Shown: one piece after another, positions 1 through 11,740 of the stretch | Numbering within the stretch: the stretch's first letter is position 1 | Layout of the letters: each line of letters starts with the position of its first letter | NCBI GenBank assembly: GCA_022432975.1 | Contig: CM039514.1 | Coordinates: 10,439,168-10,503,167, forward strand | Direction of reading: 5' to 3' | Source: Begonia masoniana | Lineage: Eukaryota > Streptophyta > Magnoliopsida > Cucurbitales > Begoniaceae | DNA: 64,000 nt | The notes under the pieces: generated by a model | Databases searched by the model: none | What the model was told of the DNA's origin: nothing | Seen by the model: the letters and a program-made list of their open reading frames with translations, nothing else | Position numbers and translations under genes: made by a program

Positions 1-3000
1 TCGATCCAGGCAGCGACATTGTAGCCCATTGGAACCACATTTTCCTCGTTACATGTCTCATCGCCCTCTTCATCGATCCTCTTTATTTCTATCTTCCTTC
101 CGTTGGGGGTCCTGGCTGTCTCAAAACAGATACCAGTTTAGGAATCGCCGTCACCTTCTTCCGTACGGTGACCGATCTTTTCTACCTCCTGCATATGATT
201 ATGAAATTTCGTACGGCGTTTGTCGCTCCCAGTTCTAGGGTTTTCGGAAGGGGAGAATTGGTTATGGATGCAAGAGAAATTGCAATTAGGTACTTGAAAT
301 CAGATTTTGTGATTGATCTTGCCGCAACGCTTCCTCTCCCACAAGTAATCTTTTCATTTCCTTTAGTTTAGATCAAATTACTCGAGTTTATGTTTTCCCT
401 GTTTTTCTTATCCTTGGTCCTTTGCTTCTCAGAGTATAGCTTATGTACAGCTAGAAAAATAATTGAATGAACTTGTGTAGATAAAACCCAGATCAAAACG
501 CTATTTTTTTTCTTCAATCTGAGTTTTCTCCCTGCTCAACATTTAAGCTTTACCTTCTTAGATGTTTCTCCATTATGTGTATTGTTCAGTTCATCCAGTA
601 ATTATTTCCTCGACATTTATATTTTTGAATTATCAAGTAAGAATTTGCGTATTTCTCTTGTAGATTGTCATCTGGTTAGTGATTCCAGCAATAAGACACT
701 CCAGAGCTGATCATGCTAACAACACTCTATCTCTTTTTGTTCTTATACAATATGTTCCGAGGCTATTTCTCATCTTTCCTTTAAACCAGAGAATTATTAA
801 AACTACTGGAGTTATCACAAAAACAGCCTGGGCAGGAGCTGCGTATAATCTCATTCTTTACATGCTTGCCAGCCATGTAAGTCCCCTAAATCTCTGTCTA
901 CAGTTTATCATGTAAATATTCACTAGAAAAATTAAAAAAAACAGGGGATTCTTCATTGGTGTTTCTGCAGGTTTTAGGAGCTACATGGTATCTGCTTTCC
1001 ATTGGTCGTCAATTCTCCTGCTGGAAATCGGAGTGTGCAAAGGAGAATGCTTCCAAAGTTTTGTCTTGTATCCCTAGTTTTCTAGATTGTTCTAGTTTGG
1101 AACTGCCCATAAGGCAATATTGGCTCAACGTCACTCAAGTCACTGCGAGATGCGATCCTAGGAACAAAAATATCAAATTCAAGTTTGGAATGTTTGCCGA
1201 TGCCTTCACCAATGACGTTGCCACTTCACACTTTATTGAAAAGTACCTTTACAGTCTCTGGTGGGGCTTAAGGAGCTTAAGGTATGGTTTACTGTCTGCA
1301 TAGTTTAATCAACAAAAATGAGTTGCTTTCAGAGAGCTTGTGGCTGCCTTAAAAAGATCTAAAGAAATATGTTAAACAAGTTGCAGATTAAAGACAGATC
1401 TAGGTCCTAAAGCTTTTATTTCTGAAATCATGCGATGGTTGATTGTAATGATAAGTGTAGTTCTTCAAGTGTTCATGCTGATATCCTCTGTTTATGCAGT
1501 TCGTATGGGCAAACTTTGGACACAACTACTTTCATCGGAGAGACAACATTTTGCATTTTCATTTGTATTGCTGGCTTGATTCTTTTTGCACAATTGATTG
1601 GTAACATGCAGGTATTTCTGCCATCCTAATTTTGGAATGCTATAGAGAATTAATGCATTATAGGTTGATCTAGAAAGAGAGAGACGGATGGAGAGAGAAA
1701 TTGAGTAAACTGGAGAGAATTAGATAGAGAGAAAGCAAGGAGAGTATATATCTGTACATACCATGCAGATATAAGACTATGGAGAGAGATAATTTCAACA
1801 ATTCTTCTTGATTTGAATGTTTTTTCCTCCATGTTGAAGACATATTTGCAATCAATCAACGTTAGAGTTGAAGAATGGAGGGTAAAGCGAAGAGATACAG
1901 AAGAATGGATGAGACACCGTCAGTTGCCACCGGACTTGCAGGAACGTGTTCGTCGCTTTGTCCATTACAAATGGCTTGCTGCAAGAGGAGTGAATGAAGA
2001 ATCTATCCTGCAATCTTTACCTCCTGATCTTCGCCGTGAGATTCAGCGCCATTTGTGCCTCTCCCTTGTTCGTCGTGTAAGTATCTCTACACTTTTCTAC
2101 TATATTATTTCACGCTTTTGAAGATTTCAACCATTTTTTTATTCGTTAAGTATTAATATATGGATGTCAAAATGCATAAGTATAGGAAATTGAGCTTACA
2201 AAATGCTACACCTCCAATAAACGAGGACTATGTATGAGTTCCATGCCTAGAGAACTATAATAGGTTCATGCTAGAATGACTGTATAAGCTGACGGGACAG
2301 TAATTAGTTCATTGTTGCTAAGAACTTTAGGACTTCTCCCTTTGTCTTTTTGAATTAGTAAGAAATTGATTATACCCTGGAGAACCTTCTTTATTTTGTA
2401 AAGAATTTCTTCATTTTTTCCACTTTTTGAGTCTTTTCCTTTTACTACAAGATTGTTTCATGAAAAATGTTTGTCCATCTAATTAGCAATCAATATGCAG
2501 GTCCCTTTCTTCTCCCAAATGGATGACCAGCTCATTGACGCCATATGTGAGCGTCTCGTCTCATCTTTAAGTACCCAAGGGACCTACATCGTTCGGGAGG
2601 GTGATCCAGTAAATGAAATGCTCTTCGTGATAAGAGGTCAGCTGGAGAGCTCCACCACTAATGGAGGTAGATCGGGCTTCTTCAACTCCATCACTCTAAG
2701 ACCTGGCGACTTCTGTGGAGAGGAATTGCTGACTTGGGCATTAATGCCGAGTTCAAGCTTAAACCTCCCTTCTTCTACTCGCACTGTCAAAGCTCTTACT
2801 GAGGTTGAAGCTTTCACCCTCCATGCCGAAGACCTTAAATTTGTTGCAAGCCAGTTTAAGCGGCTTCACAGCAAGAAACTTCAGCATGCATTTAGATATT
2901 ATTCCCATCAATGGAGGACATGGGGGGCTTGCTTTATACAGGCTGCTTGGAGGCGATTTCGGAAGAGGAAAATGGCCAAAGATCTAGCAATGCGAGAGAG

Positions 3001-3280
3001 CCTTTCCTACTTGCTATATAACGCGCAAACTAGTTATTACGACAACGAGGATGGAGATGGAAGATATGAAAATGACGAAGATGATAATCTGTCAATGGAT
3101 AATTCAAACAATGCACAGCATCTTGGAGCCACCATTCTTGCTTCAAAATTCGCTGCAAATACAAAAAGAGGGTCTCACCAGAAAGTGGAACCAGGAAATC
3201 CGGCTTCTGCGAGCTTGAAGATGCCCAAGTTGTTCAAGCCAGATGAACCTGATTTCTCTCTTGACCATGAAGATATTTAG
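1..3280 (+). CDS. Cyclic nucleotide-gated ion channel (CNGC, group III-like), 3' six exons, N-terminus outside window
   Basis: Encodes a membrane cation channel with a calmodulin/cyclic-nucleotide regulatory tail; family members conduct Ca2+ and other cations. Exons joined on GT-AG introns: 3-344, 664-876, 971-1281, 1500-1611, 1840-2076, 2501-3280 (TAG). They give about 664 residues; CNGCs are usually 700-750, so the first exon(s) lie to the left. In order: S1 (IFLVTCLIALFIDPLYFYLP), S2-S3, S4 (SLFVLIQYVPRLFLIFPL), S5, a pore segment with SSYGQTLDTT built across the 1281/1500 junction, S6 ending LIGNMQ, a C-linker, a cyclic nucleotide-binding domain with the cassette GDFCGEELLTWAL (from 2704), and an IQ motif FIQAAWRRFRKRK (2933-2971). 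An acidic stretch (3040-3100) precedes the C-terminus. The filter triplet reads GQT where most plant CNGCs have GQN. The protein resembles CNGC14/15/17-type members; I cannot fix the orthologue. No frameshift is visible. Confidence 0.93.
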
Positions 3281-3934
3281 AATTATCACTTGTACCAATG
3301 AGAAAATACAAGAAATTTAACTGAGGAATAGTTGAGATTGATGTAAGTTTGTAGAGTAGTAAAGATGACAGAAAATAACACTTACAAGTAACAGGGAATT
3401 CATCCCGAAAGCACTGTGATAGACTTCAGTTCGAGCAAAAGCAATTTGTTTATAGAATTCGACTACTTACATGGTTCATCAATGCAGTCATTTGGTATTA
3501 GCACGTAGTAGATGTACCTTATGACATGTACTACCCGACAAAGGGGGAATGGAGAAAGCGACAAGCTCAAAAACTTCCAACTCCTAAGCCAAGTGATGAC
3601 AGAAAGGCAAATGTAATATTGTTAGAAATTATGTTGATGCAGTGCTGTTTTACTCGTGAAAGCTTCTTCCATTCATGGCCTTTATTGGTTCAAGTGTTGT
3701 ACAAGTAGAAGAGTTTCTTGGTTTAACTTGAAAGAGTTGTTTGGTTTATTTTTAGATCTTAATCAAAACAATCTAGTACTGGTTAAAGATGAGATTTTAC
3801 TTGTGACACAATTTTATCTGTTACCGTTCCTCTTGCCTTCAGACACCGTGTCTGTCGTAATAGGACTCCACAACTATTGTTTCGGAATCACTCGAATACA
3901 ACTCAACAATTATTTACTATCTCGAGAACGACCT
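3281..3934. other. CNGC 3' UTR and downstream spacer
   Basis: AT-rich, no supported reading frame. It follows the CNGC stop directly and ends where the COP1 3' LTR begins at 3935. The 3' UTR probably occupies the first few hundred bases; no single poly(A) signal stands out enough to place its end. Short open frames at 3526-3937 have no recognisable domain. Confidence 0.5.
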
Positions 3935-4162
3935 TGAAAGATCAAGGTTAGTTACTTGATGCCCTAGTGTAGGTGGAACATTAGGTGGGACACCAATTTA
4001 TTGTCGTGATAATGGACAAGATAAAGTGCAGAAAATAATGACACAGGAAATTGGTAATGCAGTTCAGCAATTGCCTATGTAACGACCCCGTTTCCCAGCA
4101 AGATATTGTCCGCTCTAGGGATCGGGTCGTAGCCCAATATCCTCCCCTCACGGCTTTGTTTG

Positions 4163-4252
4163 GCGAGAACTTCCCGGAAGGTCACCCAACCTAGAATTGC
4201 TCTCGCCGAAGCACTTTTAACTTCGGAGTTCTTATGGGATCCGTTGCCAATT
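4163..4252 (-). promoter_or_regulatory. 5S rRNA-like segment inside a Cassandra LTR
   Basis: On the minus strand this reads like plant 5S rRNA: GGATCCCATAAGAACTCCGA, then AAAAGTGCTTCGGCGAGAGC, then GGTTGGGTGACCTTCCGGGA. In 5S genes these positions hold the internal RNA polymerase III control boxes. Cassandra elements are known to carry this region; whether it is transcribed here cannot be seen. Confidence 0.85.
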
Positions 4253-5016
4253 GTTGCTGCCAAACGCGTCTTGCTATTCTTGGAGGGTCCTCTTTACATA
4301 TGTTTCATTTCACTATGACTTCCCCAAGCGATGTGGGATTGTGACGACCCCCTCTTTACGACCCGGAGTAATCTCCTATACGCGAGTCCGGGATCCATCC
4401 ACCCCGCAACCCGAGTTTGCCCACGCAGTCGTACACATACGTACAACATTCCATTCGGGGTCATCACAATCACACCCCCTCGAGGGCCCAACGTCCTCGT
4501 TTGGCCACATTTTCCGGTTGGTATAGGCTCTGATCCCATTGTAACGACCCCCGTTTTCCCCAGCACGATATTGTCCCACTAGGATAGGCGTAGCCCAATA
4601 TCCTCCCTCACGGCTGTGTTTGGCTGAGAACTTCCCGGAAGGTTCACCCAACGCGTCTTGCTATCTTGGGAGGGTCTCTTTACATATGTTTCATTTCCAT
4701 ATACTTCCCCAAGCGATGTGGGATTGTGACGACCCCCTCTTTACGACCCGGGATTCGCCTATACTCGAGTCCGGGATCCATCCACCCCGCAACCCGAGGT
4801 TTGCCCCGCAGTCGTACACATACGTACACATTCCATTCGGGTCATCACAATCACCCCCCCTCGGGGGCCCAACGTCCTCGTTGGCCACATTTCCGGTTGG
4901 GTATAGGCTCTGATACCATTTGTAACGACCCCGTTTCCCAGCAAGATATTGTCCGCTCTAGGGATCGGGGGCGTATCCTCATATCCTCCCCTCACGGCTT
5001 TGTTTGGCGAGAACTA

Positions 5017-5288
5017 CTTCCCGAAGGTCACCCAACTAGTTGCTCTCGCCGAAGCACGTTTAACTTCGATTTTTTGTTCTTATGGATCCGTTGCCAAGTG
5101 TGCTCCAAAACGCGTCTTGCTATCTGGGAGGAGTCTCTTTACATATGTGGAACTTCCCGAAGGTCACCCAACCTAGAATTGCTCTCGCCGAAGCACTTTT
5201 AACTTCGGAGTTCTTATGGGATCCGTTGCCAATTGTGCTCCAAAACGCGTCTTGCTATCTTGGGAGGGTCTCTTTACATATGTTTCAT
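5017..5288 (-). repeat. Tandem duplication of the 5S-like core in the third Cassandra LTR
   Basis: Two copies with a period of about 136 bp (starts near 5017 and 5153) repeat from the 3' end of the 5S-like segment through the TTTACATATG block. The first copy has several single-base changes (CTAGTTGCTC, a short T-run insert, ATGGATCC) relative to the second, so it is either older or of lower sequence quality. Confidence 0.8.
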
Positions 5289-5640
5289 TTCCATATACTT
5301 CCCCAAGCGATGTGGGATTGTGACGACCCCCTCTTTACGACCCGGGATTCGCCTATACTCGAGTCCGGGATCCATCCACCCCGCAACCCGAGGTTTGCCC
5401 CGCAGTCGTACACATACGTACACATTCCATTCGGGTCATCACAGCCTACGTCTGCGGGGCCACGCCCAGACATAAAAACATTTCAAGGAGTTCACAAAGT
5501 TACTAGACAACCGGGCTTATACAAATAAAGACTCCTTCTTGTTTTTGTCGCGCCTCTCACTAACTTCCTCAAAGAAACTGTTTTTGCGAGCTCCCCTCCC
5601 AGAATCTAAATGCAATAAACTCCCCTTGTCGTTAATGACT

Positions 5641-5738
5641 CCTCCCGAAATCCGTGTATGGCAAGATCCCTTTGCCCACGATCAGAACTCCTCCCGAAAT
5701 CCGTGTATGGCAAGATCCCCTTGCCCACGATCAAAACT
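5641..5738. repeat. 49-bp tandem duplication in the COP1 3' LTR
   Basis: Two direct copies of a unit beginning CCTCCCGAAATCCGTGTATG, period 49 bp, near-identical. The equivalent place in the 5' LTR (about 36676) has a single copy, so the duplication arose after COP1 inserted or in one LTR only. Confidence 0.8.
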
Positions 5739-6762
5739 CCTCCCGAGTTCCAGGCAGTCTCCTCCCGAGACTGAGTTTTAATGAAAGAACAAAAAGATTG
5801 CCTCCTATGACACCTTCTGGAGCACCAGACAGTTGTCTTTGGACGCAATAATCAACACACTCAATAAAACGATGAAATCCACAGATTAGGTAGAGTGTGT
5901 AAAACAATCACAAATTCATGCGCAGAAACGTAGGGAGTGAAAGAAAAAAACGACGGCTTAAAGAACGAAGAAACCTTCTCACTTGAAAACCAAAACTCCG
6001 TCGTCGTCACAAATACAAAACACAAATACACTCTGATGATGGTAAAGACTGCTCACTAAACAGAGTGCATATAATCTCTTCTCTCAGATCAGCAAATTTA
6101 GAGAAGTAATTCAGAGAGCAAATCTCACGACAATAAAACTCACATATATAATTCATTCTGCACGCTGCCAACGGAAAGTATCGTCCCAATAATATGTACA
6201 TTATATGTGTGCAAAAATTATTCTGAATACCATATTTAATAACCTGAGTTAGCAAATAAAGGAAACCGAACTTTCCTGTTTTGCCGAACTTTCTTGTTTT
6301 GCGTGCATGTAATACTTTTAGATTGAAATCATTCAAGCAAGCAAACTCAATCCGAATACTTCAGAAATATAGTCTGGATTGTTATGATTATATATATTTC
6401 GCAAAATATTTCTCCTGAGAGACATAATAATAGGTAATATGAATTAATAGCCTTAATCATGCTTCATGATTGGATTATCCAGGAAAAGGAATCGTCATAC
6501 ATCATGGAAGACATTATAGCATAATAGTCGACCGATCTTTCATTCCTGCAATCGATCGAGTTTTAGAACACTTGCAATCGGTCGATATTGTAGAACAACT
6601 GCAAGTGGTTGACTTCACAGATCTTCTGTAATCGCAATCGGTCGATGACATTGCAGAACAACTGCAATCGGTCGACTTCGCAGATCTTCTGAAATCGCAA
6701 TCGATCGATGACATTTCAGAACAACTGCAATCAGTCGACTTCGCAGATCTTCTGAAATCGGT

Positions 6763-7864
6763 CGACTTATTTACCCAACACAGTCGACCTCTTCACCCAA
6801 CACATCTGCAATCGGTCGACTTATTTACCCAACACAGTCGACCTCTTCACCCAACACATCTGCAGACTTATTTACCCAACACAGTCGACCTCTTCACCCA
6901 ACACATCTGCAATCGGTCGACTTATTTACCCAACACAGTCGACCTCTTCACCCAACACATCTGCAATCGGTCGACTTATTTACCCAACACAGTCGACCTC
7001 TTCACCCAACACATCTGCAATCGGTCGACTTATTTACCCAACACAGTCGACCTCTTCACCCAACACATCTGCAATCGGTCGACTTATTTACCCAACACAG
7101 TCGACCTCTTCACCCAACACATCTGCAATCGGTCGACTTATTTACCCAACACAGTCGACCTCTTCACCCAACACATCTGCAATCGGTCGACTTATTTACC
7201 CAACACAGTCGACCTCTTCACCCAACACATCTGCAATCGGTCGACTTATTTACCCAACACAGTCGACCTCTTCACCCAACACATCTGCAATCGGTCGACT
7301 TATTTACCCAACACAGTCGACCTCTTCACCCAACACATCTGCAATCGGTCGACTTATTTACCCAACACAGTCGACCTCTTCACCCAACACATCTGCAATC
7401 GGTCGACTTATTTACCCAACACAGTCGACCTCTTCACCCAACACATCTGCAATCGGTCGACTTATTTACCCAACACAGTCGACCTCTTCACCCAACACAT
7501 CTGCAATCGGTCGACTTATTTACCCAACACAGTCGACCTCTTCACCCAACACATCTGCAATCGGTCGACTTATTTACCCAACACAGTCGACCTCTTCACC
7601 CAACACATCTGCAATCGGTCGACTTATTTACCCAACACAGTCGACCTCTTCACCCAACACATCTGCAATCGGTCGACTTATTTACCCAACACAGTCGACC
7701 TCTTCACCCAACACATCTGCAATCGGTCGACTTATTTACCCAACACAGTCGACCTCTTCACCCAACACATCTGCAATCGGTCGACTTATTTACCCAACAC
7801 AGTCGACCTCTTCACCCAACACATCTGCAATCGGTCGACTTATTTACCCAACACAGTCGACCTC
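6763..7864. repeat. 54-bp tandem repeat array in the COP1 3' LTR (about 20 copies)
   Basis: Unit includes CATCTGCAATCGGTCGACTT, TATTTACCCAACA and CAGTCGACCTCTTCACCC. About 20 copies are nearly perfect; one near 6857 is shortened. The 5' LTR (37689-37802) has only about two copies. The unit carries two GTCGAC hexamers. Irregular, degenerate related motifs (GCAATCGGTCGA) lie just upstream at 6530-6760 and look like the seed from which the array grew. Confidence 0.92.
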
Positions 7865-7911
7865 AAAAATATATTTTCCAAAAAACATCTGCCAACATAA
7901 CTTCATTAACA

Positions 7912-8474
7912 ATCTCTCCCTTTGGCAGTTTTTGGCAAAATCCAGACTTCTCATTTATGATGACTGTAAACAAGAACTCCCCATTAACCAATGCCATCAT
8001 ATATCATCATCATAAAAGAAAACACCAATAACCAACCAATACTCCCCCTTTTTGCCATAAAAGAGCAAAAGGGTATCCAACTCAGCAGTACCAAGATAAA
8101 TTCATAATTCAGACATATAACTACCATAGCAAAATATCCACCAACTATGATAGCTCATGAGAGAATTCACAATAATATTCATAAGCAAGAGATCATATTA
8201 GAAGTTCATAATAAATCCATCATTAAGTAGAAATATCATCAGAAGAAAGACCAACCCGATTATAGTTGTCTGCAACTGCTCATTAGTATCATTTTCCTTG
8301 GACAGATTCTCCTTCAACATGAAATACTGGGGCTTCCTTCTTTGCTACACCAAGAACTTCTTCACATGACACAAAGGCCTAAGAAAGACCTCAATTCTTC
8401 AAATCTCACACCATCCAAACCTTTGGTAAAAATATCGGCGATTTACTTTTCGGTCACCATATGTTCCAAGGTGA
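7912..8474 (-). other. COP1 spacer between RNase H and 3' LTR
   Basis: Begins with the polypurine tract next to the LTR; a second purine-rich run on the minus strand (GGCAAAAAGGGGGAGT) lies at 8041-8056. SIRE-type elements sometimes carry an envelope-like frame in this position; none is visible here. Confidence 0.6.
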
Positions 8475-9986
8475 TAACTTAGTCTTCTACAAGGGATCTG
8501 ATGAAATGATGTCGTATATCAATATGTTTTGTCTGAGAATGCTGTACTGGATTCTTGGAGATATTAATAGCACTCAAATTATCACAATATAACGTCATGA
8601 CATCCTGTGTGACACTGTAGTCCTTGAGCATTTGTTTCATCCAAAGAAGCTGTGTACAGCTACTACCAACTGCAATATATTCTGCCTCGGCTGTAGACAG
8701 AGAAATAGAATTCTGTTTCTTGCTAAACCAGGACACTAAATTGTTTCCCAAATAAAAACATCCACCAGAAGTACTCTTCCGATCATCTGAACTTCCGCCC
8801 AATCAGCATCACAATAGCCAACTAGATTTGCATTTGTATCAAAAGAATACCAGATTCAATAGTCAGTCGTCCCGCCAACATATTTGAGAATTCGCTTCAC
8901 TGACACCAGGTGAGACTCTCAAGGATTTGCTTGAAACCGAGCACATAATCCCACACTATAACAAATGTCTGGCCGACTAGCAGTTAAATATAAGAGGCTG
9001 CCAATCATACTTCTATTTAGTCGTTCATCAACAGAAGTCCCTTTCTCATCTTTGGAGAGTTTTTCATGTGTCCCAATCGGTGTTCTTTTGGGGCGAGCAT
9101 TTTCTAATTTGAACCGCTTCGACAGATTTTTGGCATACTTGGTTTGAGAGATAAAAATTCCATCCTTTCTTTGTTGAATTTGAAGACCAAGAAAGTAATT
9201 GAGCTCACTAACCATACTCATCTCAAATTCGCCGGTCATTTGTGCTACAAAATCATCTACTAGCACCAGTGACACTGAGCCAAATACTATGTCATCAAGA
9301 TAAATTTGAGTAAGTAAAAACTGACCACTGGTTCAGCGAATGAACAGGATTTTATCTACTCCCCCTCGCTCATATCCCTTGGATAATAAGTACACCGTGA
9401 GATGTTCATACCATGCACGAGGTGCTTGTTTAAGCCCGTATAGTGCTTTCTTCAATCGATACACATACTCGGGATAATGAGGTTCCTCAAAACCCTTAGG
9501 TTGAGTGACATAAACTTCCTCATTTAGAAAGCCATTTAAGAACGCACTCTTCACATCCATTTGATATAGTTTGAACCGCAGTACACAAGCAATACCGAGT
9601 AATAGTCGAATGGATTCAAGTCGAGAAACTGGGGCAAATGTCTCATCAAAATCAGTGCCTTCAATCTGTGAATATCCTTGAGCGACTAACCGTGCTTTGT
9701 TGCGCGTTATGTTTCCATGCTCATCACTCTTGTTCTTGTATATCCACTTGGTGCCGATGACATTTATAGTTGGAGGACATGGCACTAAATCCCAAACTTG
9801 ATTTCGAGTTTCCATGATCGCTACGGATGCGAACAATTCCCATGATAGCACATTCTTTTTCTCGTTGAAGTCGAATACACAGGGCTTTGAAAGCTTTGAA
9901 TGTGTCAGATTTTTCCCTAAGGAACTCAACCCATGTAAGTCATGAAAAATCATCAACGGTAACATATGCATATTGCTTGCTTCCAA
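8475..9986 (-). pseudogene. COP1 reverse transcriptase and RNase H, broken
   Basis: Transcribed right to left. The RT begins with [20 protein letters not shown] (9800s) and continues through [19 protein letters not shown] and [20 protein letters not shown]. An in-frame stop follows ILFIR near 9335. The catalytic box reads YLDD shortly after it, then the connection ELNYFLGLQIQQRKDGIFIS (to 8919). RNase H follows at 8802-8479 (STSGGCFYLGNNLVSWFSKK, STAEAEYIAVGSS, SKHIDIRHHFIRS). A frameshift separates the pieces near 8810-8915. Upstream, the integrase core is missing: the sequence passes from integrase start directly into RT. In a working Copia element these domains copy the RNA into DNA and degrade the template. 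Confidence 0.85.
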
Positions 9987-10335
9987 TGCTTTCTAGAGGT
10001 ATCGGTCCCATTAAGTTCATATGGAGTAGTTCAAGTACCCGATTAGTTGCTATCATTTGTGACTTTGGGGGAGATGACTTAGTTTGTTTGCTTATTTGGC
10101 AAGTTCCACAAAAACTATCTTCGTCAAAATTCAGCTTGGGAATGCCACGGACAGCTCCCTTTGAAGTAATCATCTTTAGCATTCTATTGTTGACGTGTCC
10201 CAATTTTCGATGCCATAAAATAGAATCCTTCATGGTAGAATTATAACACGTGGAAGATGAGGAGATAAGATAGCAATTATCAGCAGACCGAACCCCTTTT
10301 ATAATGCAATTTTTGTCACAATCCGAGACTGTGCA
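9940..10335 (-). pseudogene. COP1 GAG-pre-integrase and integrase N-terminus, truncated
   Basis: Contains ILWHRKLGHVNNRMLKMITS and CGTCQISKQTKSSPP, the HHCC zinc-binding part, followed by [20 protein letters not shown] at the start of the catalytic core, where the first catalytic Asp (usually LHMDL) reads Asn. The later core is absent. Its right edge is GYP2's target duplication GTGCA; the reading frame continues at 20034 on the other side of GYP2. Confidence 0.85.
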
Positions 10336-11740
10336 TGACATGGGATCCCTTAGAAAAGGGTCCGTGAAAACCCACTAAAATATCAAGAGTGCTCGATGTG
10401 TGTGAGGGATGAAAAATCCGTGGAATGGAGAAGCAAAAATAAGAATAAATGCAAGAGATGAAAGTGAGGTGTGTGCTAAGGGAAGATGGCCGAATATTAG
10501 ATGTTAGATGATGGCATGAAGCATGAAGAAAAATAAAAGAAAATGGAGAGAAAGATGGTATATGAAGTAATGGAATGAAGGAAATAAAATTGCAATGAAA
10601 TAAAGGTGGTTTGTGTGTGTTTTGTGTGGCCGAAATTTAGAGGGTGATTGTGAGTGAATGTGATAGCAAATAAAATAAAGAAATTACCCTTGGAGGTTCC
10701 TTAGAGCGATCTTACGGGTTAGACTCTAGGATAAACGTTTTCCGAGAGGAAAACGACTGCCGTAGGCCGAGGATTTTTGTCCTCAATCTAACTCCCAATG
10801 GAGAAGGTGAGAAAATGAATAAGAGCTAACCTAGCAACCCAAGCTAGGTTAGCAATGGAGGCTAACTCCTCTTGGTTCAAGGAACCAAAGAAAACACCAA
10901 AGGAACTTTGGATATTTAGGGAAATAGTAGTGTATTGATTGGCAAAAAGTTGTCTACAATCACTAATACCATGCATTTATAGAAGTCCTAGGTGGATTAG
11001 GGTTTTGGAGGAGAAATGGTGGCCATTGATTAGGTGAATATCGGATGGTGGGGATGAGAGGCCGAGGCGCGCATCACCAGCCAACCAGTGCGCACGCCAG
11101 CTGGTTCTCGGGTAGGCGCAATCCGATGGCCTAGCGCACGCCATGTCACCGATCCACGCCCAGCTGCCCGCGCCATCTCCTCGCTGCCCGCGCGTGCCAA
11201 GTTGGCTATTTGGATGAAGGCGGAGTCAAAATCTAGCCAAAGGATGAGATTCTGCCAACTCATCAATCCATGCTTCCACCCACACATGTACCTGCAAAAT
11301 CATACCTTTGGGTGTGGGTTCTTCTTTGGGCCGAGTCCTTCTTTGGGCTTGATTTGTGGAGGTCTCTTTTCCTTTGAATTGTTGAATTTTCTTCAACCCA
11401 AATCCACCACCATACATCTAGTCCTAACCACACAATCTAATGCATGAAATGCAATTATAAAATCCTTACAATAAAGACGAATGTATGCCAATGAGTTTAA
11501 AAAATTAAAAATTACAATTAAGGCCCGGGAAGACAAATTCCCATAGGGCTGCAAGGAAGCTCCGAGTGAATGCTTCAATGAATGACGTGGTAAGGTTTCT
11601 CCACATCCTCTGATGTCGGCTCCCACATGAAGTCCATGATGTGATCCAAACCTGCAAAAAGAGACAAGTCATTAGAACATTGAACAATTAAAGTCTGTGC
11701 CTGAGTTTGTGATCTTGTAACGGGCCTCCGAGGCATGTCA
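10336..11740 (-). repeat. GYP2 3' LTR (1405 bp)
   Basis: Starts TGACATGGGATCCCTTAG and ends GAGGCATGTCA on the plus strand. Same length as the partner at 18624-20028, with scattered substitutions only. Confidence 0.95.

Larger units (their letters stand above)
4078..5443 (-). mobile_element. Cassandra TRIM, three-LTR tandem array
   Basis: Non-coding terminal-repeat retrotransposon in miniature of the Cassandra type, whose LTRs carry a 5S rRNA-like segment. Layout: LTR 4078-4468, internal 4469-4539, LTR 4540-4849, internal 4850-4920, LTR 4921-5443. Both internal pieces are 71 bp, the same as in the single Cassandra at 52216-53040, and contain a tRNA-Met-type primer site (TATAGGCTCTGATACCATT on this strand) and a C-rich strand opposite a polypurine tract (CCCCCCTCGGGGGCCC). 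Target duplication GCCTA flanks it at 4073-4077 and 5444-5448. The sister COP1 LTR shows the unoccupied site near 36450. The middle LTR has lost its 5S-like core; the right LTR has it twice. Confidence 0.9.
3935..7911 (-). repeat. COP1 3' LTR, enlarged by a Cassandra array and a tandem-repeat expansion
   Basis: Matches the 5' LTR at 36311-37876 (1566 bp) once two additions are removed: the Cassandra array at 4078-5443 and a large increase of a 54-bp repeat at about 6763-7864. A smaller difference is a 49-bp tandem duplication at 5641-5738 that is single in the 5' LTR. The LTR ends at 7911 and the purine-rich tract of the minus strand (GCCAAAGGGAGAGAT) lies at 7912-7926. Confidence 0.85.

Noticed and set aside
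3526..3937. Short frames downstream of CNGC (60 and 93 codons)
   Set aside because: No domain, overlapping frames, lie in 3' UTR/spacer.
4163..5240. 5S rRNA genes
   Set aside because: The 5S-like segments lack the 5S ends, are diverged, and lie at the fixed position expected for Cassandra LTRs with target duplications.
4251..5528. Overlapping frames of 60-178 codons in the Cassandra array
   Set aside because: Cassandra is non-coding; frames change between copies.
6763..7864. CRISPR-like regular array (also 20549-21335 and 59221-60780)
   Set aside because: The repeats are contiguous tandem units without unique spacers, inside plant LTRs, and no cas-like genes exist.
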